Program-made: the position numbers and the translations under genes
Origin: Eubacterium sp. UBA3720
GTDB taxonomy: Bacteria; Bacillota; Clostridia; Lachnospirales; Lachnospiraceae
Assembly: GCA_002371335.1 (NCBI GenBank)
Contig: DFHP01000205.1
Location: forward strand, 1 to 51,969
DNA length: 51,969 nucleotides
Direction of reading: 5' to 3'
Notes under the pieces: model-generated
Told to the model about the DNA's origin: nothing
Seen by the model: only the letters and a program-made list of their open reading frames with translations
Databases searched by the model: none
Shown: positions 15,389 through 23,210 of the stretch, piece after piece
Layout: each line of letters begins with the position of its first letter
How positions within the stretch are numbered: position 1 is the stretch's first letter

Positions 15389-15462
15389 GTGCGGTTAGCT
15401 CAGCTGGATAGAGCGTTTGGCTACGGACCAAAAGGTCGGGGGTTCGAATCCTCTACCGCACG
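15389..15462 (+). tRNA. tRNA-Arg (anticodon ACG)
   Basis: Acceptor stem GUGCGGU pairs with ACCGCAC, followed by discriminator G. The anticodon stem UUUGG/CCAAA encloses CUACGGA, so the anticodon is ACG. A34 must become inosine to read CGC and CGA, which is the job of TadA encoded at 343. T loop GGTTCGAATCC is standard. CCA is not encoded. Confidence 0.97.
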
Positions 15463-15470
15463 TATTTAAA

Positions 15471-15498
15471 GCACTTACGAAATGTAAGTGCTTTTTTT
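15471..15498 (+). terminator. Terminator of tRNA-Arg
   Basis: Hairpin GCACTTAC-gaaat-GTAAGTGC followed by seven T. Confidence 0.93.
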
Positions 15499-15499
15499 A

Positions 15500-15533
15500 T
15501 TCCACATAAAATTGTGTCAATTTCCTGTGGAAC
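15500..15533. repeat. 34-base palindromic element, copy B
   Basis: Same element as copy A (3058). It starts two bases after the T tract of the tRNA-Arg terminator, just as copy A starts inside that of tRNA-Leu. Ends CCTGTGGAAC. Confidence 0.75.
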
Positions 15534-15626
15534 ACCCCCCGTGGGTGCCCACGCCGCACAAAGGAAGGCAGCTACGCAGGGATTCGGTTTGGAAGATGTC
15601 TGCTGAAGCTGACCCGAATCCAGTGC

Positions 15627-15648
15627 CAGGTCTCGCGAGCGAGACCTG
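15627..15648. repeat. 22-base palindrome, copy 2
   Basis: Arms CAGGTCTCGC and GCGAGACCTG with a two-base centre, followed by GAA. It lies 94 bases after copy B of the 34-base element; between them is only noncoding sequence with a small GTGGGTGCCCAC palindrome. It is also just past the stop of the TadZ-like gene and could act on that transcript. Confidence 0.6.
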
Positions 15649-15665
15649 AAAAGAATTGCTATCAT

Positions 15666-16706
15666 TTATTGTTCTTTCGTATATTCCAGAGCCAGACGAT
15701 AAAATATGGGATCCTCCAGTGCATCTTCCCAGTATGAATATATGCCCAGTGTATCGAATATGGCATCCGGCGAAAAACGCAGGCCGTCATAATGATACTG
15801 ATTGGAAATGATCAGACACTGTGTCTTGGGCAGCATCTCATTATTGAGCAGCAGCTTATTCATTTTTCTGGCTGATATCGTGTTCGGCTCGGTTATCATA
15901 AGGATCTCATCCGAAATATCCAGAATATCCTTTATATCTTCATCCATGGAAGATCCAAGATCCAGCACGATATAATCAAAATTCCGTTTCTTTTTTATCA
16001 GCGAGAGCATATTCGCCCAGATCGTCTTATTCAGTCCCAGTTCTCTTAAGTATTTGCGGAATGGTTTCAGATAGGAACAGCCCTGTTCCCGGATATTATC
16101 CAGTATTGCCCAGTACGTATCCCCCGCGTCACATAGCAGTTTTTCCGCCAGCGACTCATCCGCATACGATGTCTCCTCAAAAAAAGCAGCGAAGCTCTGC
16201 ATGTTATCGCAGCCCACCAGCAGGACCTCCTGATCCAGTTTCTGCAGCTTTCTGCTCAGGCCGATCGAGATCAGACTTTTTCCGCATCCTCCGATCGGAG
16301 AATAAACCGAAATGATCTTCGTCGTCTTCTGGTTCTTATGAATATCCAGAATGTTTGAATCCATCTGATCATAGGTATTGGTAATTGTCTTTAAGACATC
16401 CTTTCCGGGAATGTATTTCATCATGACCTGAACGTCATCATCTATCTCCATTCCGAAACGGATCTCCGGCAGCATGAGGATGGTCTTTTTTATCACATGC
16501 TCTTTGAGATATTCCCCATAATTATCATAATCGATCATCAGCAGATCAATATACTGTTCTTCCTGAAAAAAAGCTTCCCGATATTCTTCCTCTGTAATAA
16601 TATGAATTTCAATTCTGTCAGCCAGCCTCGGCACAAGAGCTTCCTCCAGCTGTCTGACATAATCGATATCATTATCCACGATTACAAGATTATGTTTTCT
16701 ATTCAT
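15666..16706 (-). CDS. TadZ/CpaE-like ATPase with receiver-like N-terminus
   Basis: A 346-residue MinD/CpaE-type P-loop protein. Residues 1 to about 115 look like a response-regulator fold (VIVDNDIDY, LLMIDYDNYG), as in TadZ proteins that place Tad pilus machines. The P loop is SPIGGCGKS (136-144): the usual signature Lys before GG is Ile, so this is an atypical Walker A, as reported for TadZ. FDYIVLDLGSSMDED is the Walker B-like segment. It lies 34 bases after the DUF6382/FHA gene and is probably cotranscribed. No pilus motor, pilin or TadB/C genes are near, so the partner is unknown; a role in placing a surface or secretion complex is inference. Confidence 0.8.
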   Translation of the reverse strand: MNRKHNLVIVDNDIDYVRQLEEALVPRLADRIEIHIITEEEYREAFFQEEQYIDLLMIDYDNYGEYLKEHVIKKTILMLPEIRFGMEIDDDVQVMMKYIPGKDVLKTITNTYDQMDSNILDIHKNQKTTKIISVYSPIGGCGKSLISIGLSRKLQKLDQEVLLVGCDNMQSFAAFFEETSYADESLAEKLLCDAGDTYWAILDNIREQGCSYLKPFRKYLRELGLNKTIWANMLSLIKKKRNFDYIVLDLGSSMDEDIKDILDISDEILMITEPNTISARKMNKLLLNNEMLPKTQCLIISNQYHYDGLRFSPDAIFDTLGIYSYWEDALEDPIFYRLALEYTKEQ

Positions 16707-16740
16707 GAAATTACCCTGCTTAATATAAAGTCATAGTCAA

Positions 16741-17607
16741 TTATATGATCAGAAACTCTGTTCCGCCGATCCTCAGGCTGCTTCCGCGTCCGATCGGGAC
16801 CTGCACTTCAGATGCTATGCGCGTATTATTGACAAAAGTACCCGATTCCGTTTCGAAATCATAGATATAAAAATTAATGCCGTTCCATCCTATCTTCGCT
16901 TCTGTCTTTTTATTATCATCATCCTGCTTTTCAACAGGTATCTGACATTTCCCGGGATCGCTTCCGATCATTACCTCTTCATCGGATATGGTATACGAGA
17001 ATACCTCTCCGTTCTCATTTTTCGTCTGAAGAATGATCATACTGTCATCCTGCAGAATATTGCGGTTCATGGTTTCCAAAACCTCGTCCCAGTTTCCGAA
17101 GGACTTCACCTCCTGAAATACCACCCTTCGCCGAAGCAGTTCTCCGTCGTTGATATCTTTTTCGGAATTTTTGGACATTTCTCCCGCTGATTCCGTTCCC
17201 TTGAGCAATCCCTCTATCAGGGCGTATACCCGCTTCTTATAAATATTGTCGGTATCTCCGTCTTTCTCTCTGTATACGGGAAGATATATCAGGCGTATAT
17301 TCTTTTTTTCATCCACATAGATGCTGTCCAGATCCCATATCACATTTTCCTTTGCGATCTCGGGATACTTTTCCAGTTCTTTCACTACAGAAAGAAATCT
17401 CTTTATGACTTCACAGATCTCATCCAGCGTATAAGCTTTCCTGACAGACCCCAGAGAATAAAATCCCTCATTAAAAAAGAACAGTTTTTTTCTGTCATTA
17501 TAGCGTATCCATTTACACGGAAAGAAAAAGCGCTCACCTTTGCCTTTCAGGAAGCTGACCATATCATGATCAATCATTTCCTCTCCGTCCAGAAGAAACT
17601 CACGCAT
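16741..17607 (-). CDS. DUF6382-like protein with degenerate C-terminal FHA domain
   Basis: A 288-residue protein. The first 190 residues resemble DUF6382; within them ENVIWDLDSIYVDEKKNIRL recalls the catalytic-loop region of protein kinases, as in the pseudokinase part of EssB/YukC, though only loosely. The last 85 residues fit an FHA domain: EEVMIGSDPGKC at the start and SGTFVNNTRI at the end. The Arg of the usual IGR is Ser and the SxxH motif is absent (KKTEAKI), so phosphothreonine binding is doubtful. The ATG at 17607 follows AGAGGTGG by four bases. No membrane segment is obvious. It is followed by the TadZ-like ATPase and lies after the ftsZ terminator. Confidence 0.75.
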   Translation of the reverse strand: MREFLLDGEEMIDHDMVSFLKGKGERFFFPCKWIRYNDRKKLFFFNEGFYSLGSVRKAYTLDEICEVIKRFLSVVKELEKYPEIAKENVIWDLDSIYVDEKKNIRLIYLPVYREKDGDTDNIYKKRVYALIEGLLKGTESAGEMSKNSEKDINDGELLRRRVVFQEVKSFGNWDEVLETMNRNILQDDSMIILQTKNENGEVFSYTISDEEVMIGSDPGKCQIPVEKQDDDNKKTEAKIGWNGINFYIYDFETESGTFVNNTRIASEVQVPIGRGSSLRIGGTEFLII

Positions 17608-17632
17608 AAAACCACCTCTTCGCTTTGTTTCT

Positions 17633-17660
17633 AAAAAAGGCATACCAAAGGTATGCCTTT
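17633..17660 (-). terminator. Terminator of ftsZ
   Basis: On the minus strand GGCATACC-ttt-GGTATGCC then six T. Some readthrough would feed the FHA gene, whose start is only 26 bases further on. Confidence 0.9.
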
Positions 17661-17701
17661 CCTAAATCATATTTGCCTGTATATTCGTTCAGAACGCAAG
17701 C

Positions 17702-18835
17702 TTAATTTCTGTTCTTCAGAAAATCCGGGATCTGGATATCTCTCTTTTCCACAGTGCTTCTGGGATGTCTCGGAGCGGAAGCTGCCGGAATAGGGCGCGG
17801 TGCCTTATAAGCAGATGCAGGACCTGCTTTCTTTTTCTCCTCGGCGTTTTTCTTGCTCTCTGCTACATTCGCCTCTCTGGCTGTAGCGTCATCAAGACCC
17901 GTGGCAATGACTGTGATCTTTGCTGTATCAGATACAGAATCGTCATACATGGCACCAAAGATGATGTTTGCGTCGGCGCCTGCCAGATTCTGGACATAGC
18001 CTGCAGCGTCGCTTGCGTCCATCAGGCTGATATCACCGGAAATATTGATGATTACATGAGACGCGCCCTCGATCGTTGTCTCAAGCAGCGGACTCTGTAC
18101 AGCCTCCTGAACGGCTTCAAGTGCCTTGTCATCGCCTTTGGCCATACCGATTCCGATATGGGCGATTCCTTTATCTTTCATAACTGTCTGCACATCGGCA
18201 AAGTCAAGGTTGATCAGTGCAGGCATATTGATCAGATCGGTAATTCCCTGTACTGACTGCTGAAGCACCTCGTCGGCCTTCTTCAGCGCCTCGGGCATCG
18301 TAGTTCTGCGGTCTACGATCTCCAGAAGCTTGTCATTGGGAATAACGATAAGTGTATCTACGTTCTGTTTCAGTCTGTCGATTCCGGCCAGAGCGTTTGT
18401 CATTCTGGTCCTTGCTTCAAATCGGAAAGGTTTTGTAACGACACCGACTGTCAGGATGCCCATCTCCTTAGCAATACGCGCAACGACAGGAGCAGCTCCT
18501 GTACCTGTTCCGCCGCCCATGCCGCAGGTAACAAACACCATATCCGCGCCTTCCATGAGCTGTTTGATCTCATCTGCGCTCTCTTCCGCAGCTTTTTCTC
18601 CAACCTCAGGTTTCGCTCCGGCACCCAGGCCTTTTGTAATTTTTTCACCGATATTTAAAATCGTAGGCGCTTTGCAAAGTGCCAGAACCTGTTTATCAGT
18701 ATTGATACCCACAAGCTCTACGCCGCCGATGGCCTCGTCGACCATACGATTAACTGCATTGTTTCCCGCGCCGCCGACGCCGATCACGATTATTTTCGCT
18801 GCTGCCTCAGCTTCGTTTGTCATAATTTCTAACAA
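17702..18835 (-). CDS. ftsZ: Cell division protein FtsZ
   Basis: Tubulin-like GTPase that forms the Z ring. The GTP-binding GGGTGTG is at 107-113 after VTCGM, the T7 loop [11 protein letters not shown] is near residue 205, and a short linker leads to the conserved C-terminal peptide IPDFLKNRN that binds partners such as SepF or FtsA. The start is TTG, seven bases after AAAGGAGG, giving [10 protein letters not shown]; the ATG four codons later has a poorer distance. It has its own promoter at 19018 and a terminator, so it can be expressed apart from the rest of the cluster. Confidence 0.98.
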   Translation of the reverse strand: MLEIMTNEAEAAAKIIVIGVGGAGNNAVNRMVDEAIGGVELVGINTDKQVLALCKAPTILNIGEKITKGLGAGAKPEVGEKAAEESADEIKQLMEGADMVFVTCGMGGGTGTGAAPVVARIAKEMGILTVGVVTKPFRFEARTRMTNALAGIDRLKQNVDTLIVIPNDKLLEIVDRRTTMPEALKKADEVLQQSVQGITDLINMPALINLDFADVQTVMKDKGIAHIGIGMAKGDDKALEAVQEAVQSPLLETTIEGASHVIINISGDISLMDASDAAGYVQNLAGADANIIFGAMYDDSVSDTAKITVIATGLDDATAREANVAESKKNAEEKKKAGPASAYKAPRPIPAASAPRHPRSTVEKRDIQIPDFLKNRN

Positions 18836-19017
18836 AACTCTTCCTCCTTTGTGGCTGCTTCGCCTTATATTCCCCTATATCAACTCGGATCAAGGATAGA
18901 TTTCATATCATATGATGCCCGCAGCATCCTCATTGCGCATGAAGCAGTCATGTTTCGAAAGCTCCATCATTAATGGTATTATGCAAAATAACTCATTCTA
19001 TGCACATACACATCAAT

Positions 19018-19046
19018 ATAATATAATTTTCAGCAAAAATTATCAA
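19018..19046 (-). promoter_or_regulatory. Promoter of ftsZ
   Basis: On the minus strand TTGATA, 17 bases, TATTAT. The -35 box directly adjoins a small hairpin (AACCCC-ttttt-GGGGTT, 19045-19061) that lies just past the ftsQ stop and may be a weak terminator. The leader to ftsZ is about 175 bases and shows no clear motif. Confidence 0.8.
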
Positions 19047-19067
19047 CCCCTTTTTGGGGTTTGATTT

Positions 19068-20594
19068 TCAGTACCCCTCATAGCCGCTTTCGTCATAGCT
19101 TTCGCTGCCGTAACTGTCATCGTAATTACTTTCCTGCCCTTCGTCATAGCCTTCGCCGCTGCCGTCGTAGCCTTCGTAATCACTGTCGCCGTAGCTGTCA
19201 TAACCGCTGCCGCCGTAGCTGTCATAGCCGCTGCCGTAGCTTTCTTCATCGCGGGAATACGCGTCAGATCCGCTGCTGTCAGATCCGTCCTGCTCTTCTG
19301 AGGTTTCCCCGTCTTTATTCTTATCCTGCGGGATACCATCCTTCCCGGAGGATGTATCTCCGGTCTCTTTCACATCATTTTCAAACACGATATTCTTAGT
19401 GTTTGAATCAAAATTTTCCAGATGAAGTACGCCTGACATTCCTGAAAGCTGAGGCAGGATAGCAGCCGCCCGGGCGATCTTTTCCTCCAGCATGGAATCC
19501 CTTCCCAGCTGTACCCTGATGTTTCCGAAATAAAGGGTCATTCCGCCGTCTTCATCAATATCCACCACTTCCGGATGGATTTCCTGTTTATCCAGCAGTT
19601 TATTCAGCGTCAGTATCGTCTGAAAAACACTTCCGTCCACGGATGTGATCGTAGCGTTAAGGGTGATGCCGTCCGTATCTATACCTCTGATCTCGGGAAG
19701 ATTCGAGATCGCCGCTTCATAGAGATCGTTTCCGCTGCCGCCGGAAGTCTTTCCCGATGTCTTTTTCTTTTCCTCATCTCCGGAGGTGCTTTTCGAAGAT
19801 GTATTCTCTGATTTTTCAGCACTGCCTGTTCCGCTGCTTCCGGAGACATCCGAAGCATCATCCGTAACGCCCGGGGCATCTGCTGATTCAGTGCTCTTGC
19901 CCGATACTGTCCCGGAAGCATCCGAAACTCCGGCAGACTCTGTATCCGTACCTGATGCGGCTCCGGAACCTTCTGCTGCGCCTGCTGACTCTGTGCCCTC
20001 GCCTGATGCCGCTTCGGAACCTTCTGCTGCGCCTGCTGACTCTGTGTCCTCGCCTGATGCGGTCGAAGCCTTTCCAGTTCTCTGGGCATTGCTTTCGGAT
20101 GACTGCTGTGCGCTCAGTTCAGATTTTCCGGCTTCTCCGCCTGTCTGCTGCGCCGCGGACGCATTGTCGGAGGATTTCTGCTTCACGTCATCCTCCCCGG
20201 CAATCTCGCTGAGAATATACCCTTTTTTGTCCACGTAATAGTGGCTGCCTTTAACGTCAAAATATCCAACCGGCGTGTTTTCATTCACATTAAGCCGGAT
20301 CGTATTGCGGTCAATGTATTCCACCTCTATGTAATCGATAAAATCACTGTCCGGTCTGATCACCTTATTGTATCTGGACATGAGCAGCGAGTTAAACGAC
20401 ATGGTGTTTTCCCGGCACATTTCTGTAATCTGCTTTTTCGTAAACAGAGTATTGCCGACGACCTCTATGTCCGTCACATAGAAAATGCCCGCAAAAATAC
20501 CTGTGCCAAACAAAACCGCCAGCAGGACTGTTACGATCATCAGGAATATTCTTCTGTATTTTCTTGTCCGTCTTCTTCTTTTTCTTTTCGCCAT
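19068..20594 (-). CDS. ftsQ: Cell division protein FtsQ/DivIB with long low-complexity regions
   Basis: Bitopic divisome protein. A very basic cytoplasmic start (KRKRRRRTRKYRR), one membrane segment (about 16-40) and a POTRA domain (DIEVVGNTLFTKKQI, 41-113) are typical. The beta domain is split: YYVDKKGYIL near 125 and the rest (LPEIRGID onward) from about 290, with some 150 residues of Ser/Ala/Glu/Gly repeats inserted between. After about residue 405 comes a 100-residue acidic Gly/Tyr/Ser/Asp tail of the YGSGYDSYGG kind. Usual DivIB proteins are 250-330 residues; this is 508. DNA under both regions is repetitive (51-bp and 24-bp units). It lies 18 bases after murD. Confidence 0.9.
   Translation of the reverse strand: MAKRKRRRRTRKYRRIFLMIVTVLLAVLFGTGIFAGIFYVTDIEVVGNTLFTKKQITEMCRENTMSFNSLLMSRYNKVIRPDSDFIDYIEVEYIDRNTIRLNVNENTPVGYFDVKGSHYYVDKKGYILSEIAGEDDVKQKSSDNASAAQQTGGEAGKSELSAQQSSESNAQRTGKASTASGEDTESAGAAEGSEAASGEGTESAGAAEGSGAASGTDTESAGVSDASGTVSGKSTESADAPGVTDDASDVSGSSGTGSAEKSENTSSKSTSGDEEKKKTSGKTSGGSGNDLYEAAISNLPEIRGIDTDGITLNATITSVDGSVFQTILTLNKLLDKQEIHPEVVDIDEDGGMTLYFGNIRVQLGRDSMLEEKIARAAAILPQLSGMSGVLHLENFDSNTKNIVFENDVKETGDTSSGKDGIPQDKNKDGETSEEQDGSDSSGSDAYSRDEESYGSGYDSYGGSGYDSYGDSDYEGYDGSGEGYDEGQESNYDDSYGSESYDESGYEGY
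19951..20052. repeat. 51-bp tandem repeat inside ftsQ
   Basis: Two near-identical 51-bp units (19951-20001 and 20002-20052), with partial units on both sides, encode 17-residue Ser/Ala/Gly/Glu repeats. A smaller 24-bp repeat is at 19188-19235 under the Gly/Tyr tail. Both keep the reading frame. Confidence 0.8.
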
Positions 20595-20612
20595 ATTTTA
20601 TGATCCGGGAGA

Positions 20613-21980
20613 TCACAGTTCGTTTGCAAAAGCTTTAAACATATCTCCCCGCTGCTCGTAGTTGTCGAACTGGCCCCAGCTTGCGCATGCGGGAGATAAC
20701 AGGACTGCATCTCCGGGAACTGCTTTTCCCGCGCATACGCCGACTGCCTCCTTCAGGTCCTCACAGAAGATGATCCTCTCCTCCGGAAAACCGCAGGAAA
20801 CGGCACAATCCGCAATCTTCTGCTTCGTCTGGCCGATCAGCACGAGATACTTCACCTTCCCGTCGAAGCTGTTGATCCATTCGTCATAAGTGGATTGTTT
20901 ATCATAACCTCCGCCGATCAGGAGCGTCGGTCTGTTCATTGCCTGAATGCCCTTGATCGCCGCATCCGGATTAGTTCCTTTTGAATCGTTGTAATACTGA
21001 ACCCCGTTCTTTTCCGTTACATATTCGATACGGTGCTCTACACCGGAAAAATTCTTTATCGTATCTCTGATCTTTTCGATGGGTACTCCGGCAAAATCCG
21101 CCATTGCGGCAGCTGTCATCACATTTTCATAGTTATGGAGACCCAGCAGCTTCATCTCCCCTGTTTTTATAAGCGGCCGGATATTCTGTCCGTCAGACAT
21201 ACAGATCCGGTCCCCGTCAAGGTAGATTCCCTTGTCCAAAACACGCCGGCTGGAAAAGAACAGAACATTCGTTTTTTGTTCCAGTGACACGCCGAATTCT
21301 CTAAGGACCTCATCCTCGTAATTCAGGACGCAGAGGTCGTCCATATCCTGATTCTCTGTGATCAGCTCCTTTACACGGATATACTCCTCCATAGTATGAT
21401 GCCGGTTCAGATGATCCGGCGTAATGTTTGTGATCGCGCTTGCCGCAGGATGAAAACTCTCTATCGTCTCCAGCTGAAAGCTGCTGATCTCTGCAACGGT
21501 AACAGCCTCATCGGTCTGCTCTGCCGCTGCGTCTGTATAAGGAAAGCCTATATTGCCGACCACATATACCTCAGGAAAATGGCTTTTCATGATTTCACCC
21601 AGAAGAGCCGTAGTCGTAGTCTTTCCGTTTGTTCCGGTGATAGCGAGGACTTTGCCCTTTCCCACCTGATAGGCGAGCTCTATCTCACTCCAGAGCGCTA
21701 TGTTTTTTTCTTTGATCCTAAGGACCAGAGGAAGGTCACAGGGAACGCCCGGACTGATCACCATGATCTCGATCTCGTCCAGAACGCTCTCGGGCAATTC
21801 ACCTATAATGATCTCCACATTCTGACCGCCGCTGATACGGCTGCGGATCTCTTCCGCATCCCGCTCCGTGTTCTGGTCAAATAATATAGGTCTGGCGCCC
21901 TTCTTAAGCAAAAGCTCTGTCGCACCAATTCCGCTTTTTCCCGCACCAAATACAAGGAACTTTTTCCCCTCAAACTGCAT
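20613..21980 (-). CDS. murD: UDP-N-acetylmuramoyl-L-alanine--D-glutamate ligase
   Basis: Adds D-Glu to UDP-MurNAc-L-Ala. The ATP loop AITGTNGKTTTTALL is near residue 115, NITPDHLNRH and the C-terminal LSPACASWGQFDNYEQRG are MurD-specific blocks. Length 455 is normal. Upstream is mraY and downstream ftsQ; ftsW and murG, which often lie here, are missing. Confidence 0.97.
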   Translation of the reverse strand: MQFEGKKFLVFGAGKSGIGATELLLKKGARPILFDQNTERDAEEIRSRISGGQNVEIIIGELPESVLDEIEIMVISPGVPCDLPLVLRIKEKNIALWSEIELAYQVGKGKVLAITGTNGKTTTTALLGEIMKSHFPEVYVVGNIGFPYTDAAAEQTDEAVTVAEISSFQLETIESFHPAASAITNITPDHLNRHHTMEEYIRVKELITENQDMDDLCVLNYEDEVLREFGVSLEQKTNVLFFSSRRVLDKGIYLDGDRICMSDGQNIRPLIKTGEMKLLGLHNYENVMTAAAMADFAGVPIEKIRDTIKNFSGVEHRIEYVTEKNGVQYYNDSKGTNPDAAIKGIQAMNRPTLLIGGGYDKQSTYDEWINSFDGKVKYLVLIGQTKQKIADCAVSCGFPEERIIFCEDLKEAVGVCAGKAVPGDAVLLSPACASWGQFDNYEQRGDMFKAFANEL

Positions 21981-22046
21981 TTTTTTCCCTCCGGTTTCAG
22001 TCAGTATTATTATTTCTTCAAAAAATACGTTTCCGATTCAGATCTT

Positions 22047-23003
22047 TTATACGAGATTGATCATCGCCAGAAGACATGTCAGCATGGTTATGATCGTAAA
22101 GATCGTCACTACCCTGGTCTCAGACCATCCTGAAATTTCGAAATGATGATGGATCGGCGCCATCTTGAACAGACGCTTTCCGTGTGTTTTTTTGAAATAG
22201 GATACCTGAAGCACTACAGACAAAAGCTCGATCGTATATATGAATCCGATCACAGGAATATACAACGGCATCTGCAGCACGTAAGCCGTACCTGCCACAA
22301 AACCTCCCAGCGCAAGAGAGCCCGTGTCTCCCATAAAGATCTTCGCCGGATTCGCATTATAGAGAAGGAATGCGAGAAGCGCTCCTATCACTGCGCCCGC
22401 CGCAGGTTCAACCTCCCCTTTTATTACCATGGAAATGATGATGAACGCCATGGAAACAACCACTGTAACACTTGCTGCCAGCCCGTCCACGCCGTCTGTG
22501 AAATTAACGCCGTTTACGGTTGCCAGGACTACTATGAAAAGAAACGGCACTGCTATAATACCGATATCAACCGCCTCGCCTCCCGTAAACGGAATGATCA
22601 TCGCCATACTGATCCCCGCATGGCGGAGCGAAATATAAAACAGAACCGTCACTACAAACTGTCCCAGCAGCTTCTGCCAGGGCATAAGTCCGTCCGATCT
22701 TCTCAGTACCACCTTGAGAAAATCATCCAGGAAGCCGATCACACAGAAACCCGCCGTCAGGATCAGGACCGGAATGATCTTCGGGTATCTTCCCACATAG
22801 ATAAGGCTTGTTATCATGATGCCTATGATGATCATAATGCCGCCCATCGTAGGCGTACCGGCTTTTTTAAGATGTGACTGAACGCCATCCTCCCTTTCGG
22901 TCTGCGCGGCTTTCAGTTTTCTCATGACACGCAGAACAAAATATCCTGAAACAGCTGTAACCGCAAATGAAATTAAAATTGAAAAAATGATTGTCAGATC
23001 CAT
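22047..23003 (-). CDS. mraY: Phospho-N-acetylmuramoyl-pentapeptide transferase
   Basis: Integral membrane enzyme joining UDP-MurNAc-pentapeptide to undecaprenyl phosphate to form lipid I. Conserved blocks are AGTPTMGG, LDDFLKV with the Asp pair, NGVNFTDGVDGLAA, FMGDTGSLALGG and the C-terminal PIHHHFE. About ten hydrophobic segments are visible in 318 residues, the usual length. Lies between the PBP gene and murD. Confidence 0.98.
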   Translation of the reverse strand: MDLTIIFSILISFAVTAVSGYFVLRVMRKLKAAQTEREDGVQSHLKKAGTPTMGGIMIIIGIMITSLIYVGRYPKIIPVLILTAGFCVIGFLDDFLKVVLRRSDGLMPWQKLLGQFVVTVLFYISLRHAGISMAMIIPFTGGEAVDIGIIAVPFLFIVVLATVNGVNFTDGVDGLAASVTVVVSMAFIIISMVIKGEVEPAAGAVIGALLAFLLYNANPAKIFMGDTGSLALGGFVAGTAYVLQMPLYIPVIGFIYTIELLSVVLQVSYFKKTHGKRLFKMAPIHHHFEISGWSETRVVTIFTIITMLTCLLAMINLV

Positions 23004-23210
23004 CGTTATTTCCCGAACACGGGATTCCTTTCATATTTTTCCGGTAATCTCGCAGCGCTTTCCGGTCGGGAAAGCGTTCGCCCCTTTCAAAAGGCTTCCG
23101 CTCAAAAACTTTTCTGCATTCAATTCATCCGCGCTTCGCAATTACCTGCTTTTATATCCATAAATACTATAAATACTATATGATAAAACTCCCCACTTCA
23201 TATCCGCTGG

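Noticed and set aside
19786..20238. Plus-strand 150-codon Ser/Pro/Asp-rich frame
   Set aside because: It is the antisense of the repeat insert in ftsQ and has no start site or motifs.
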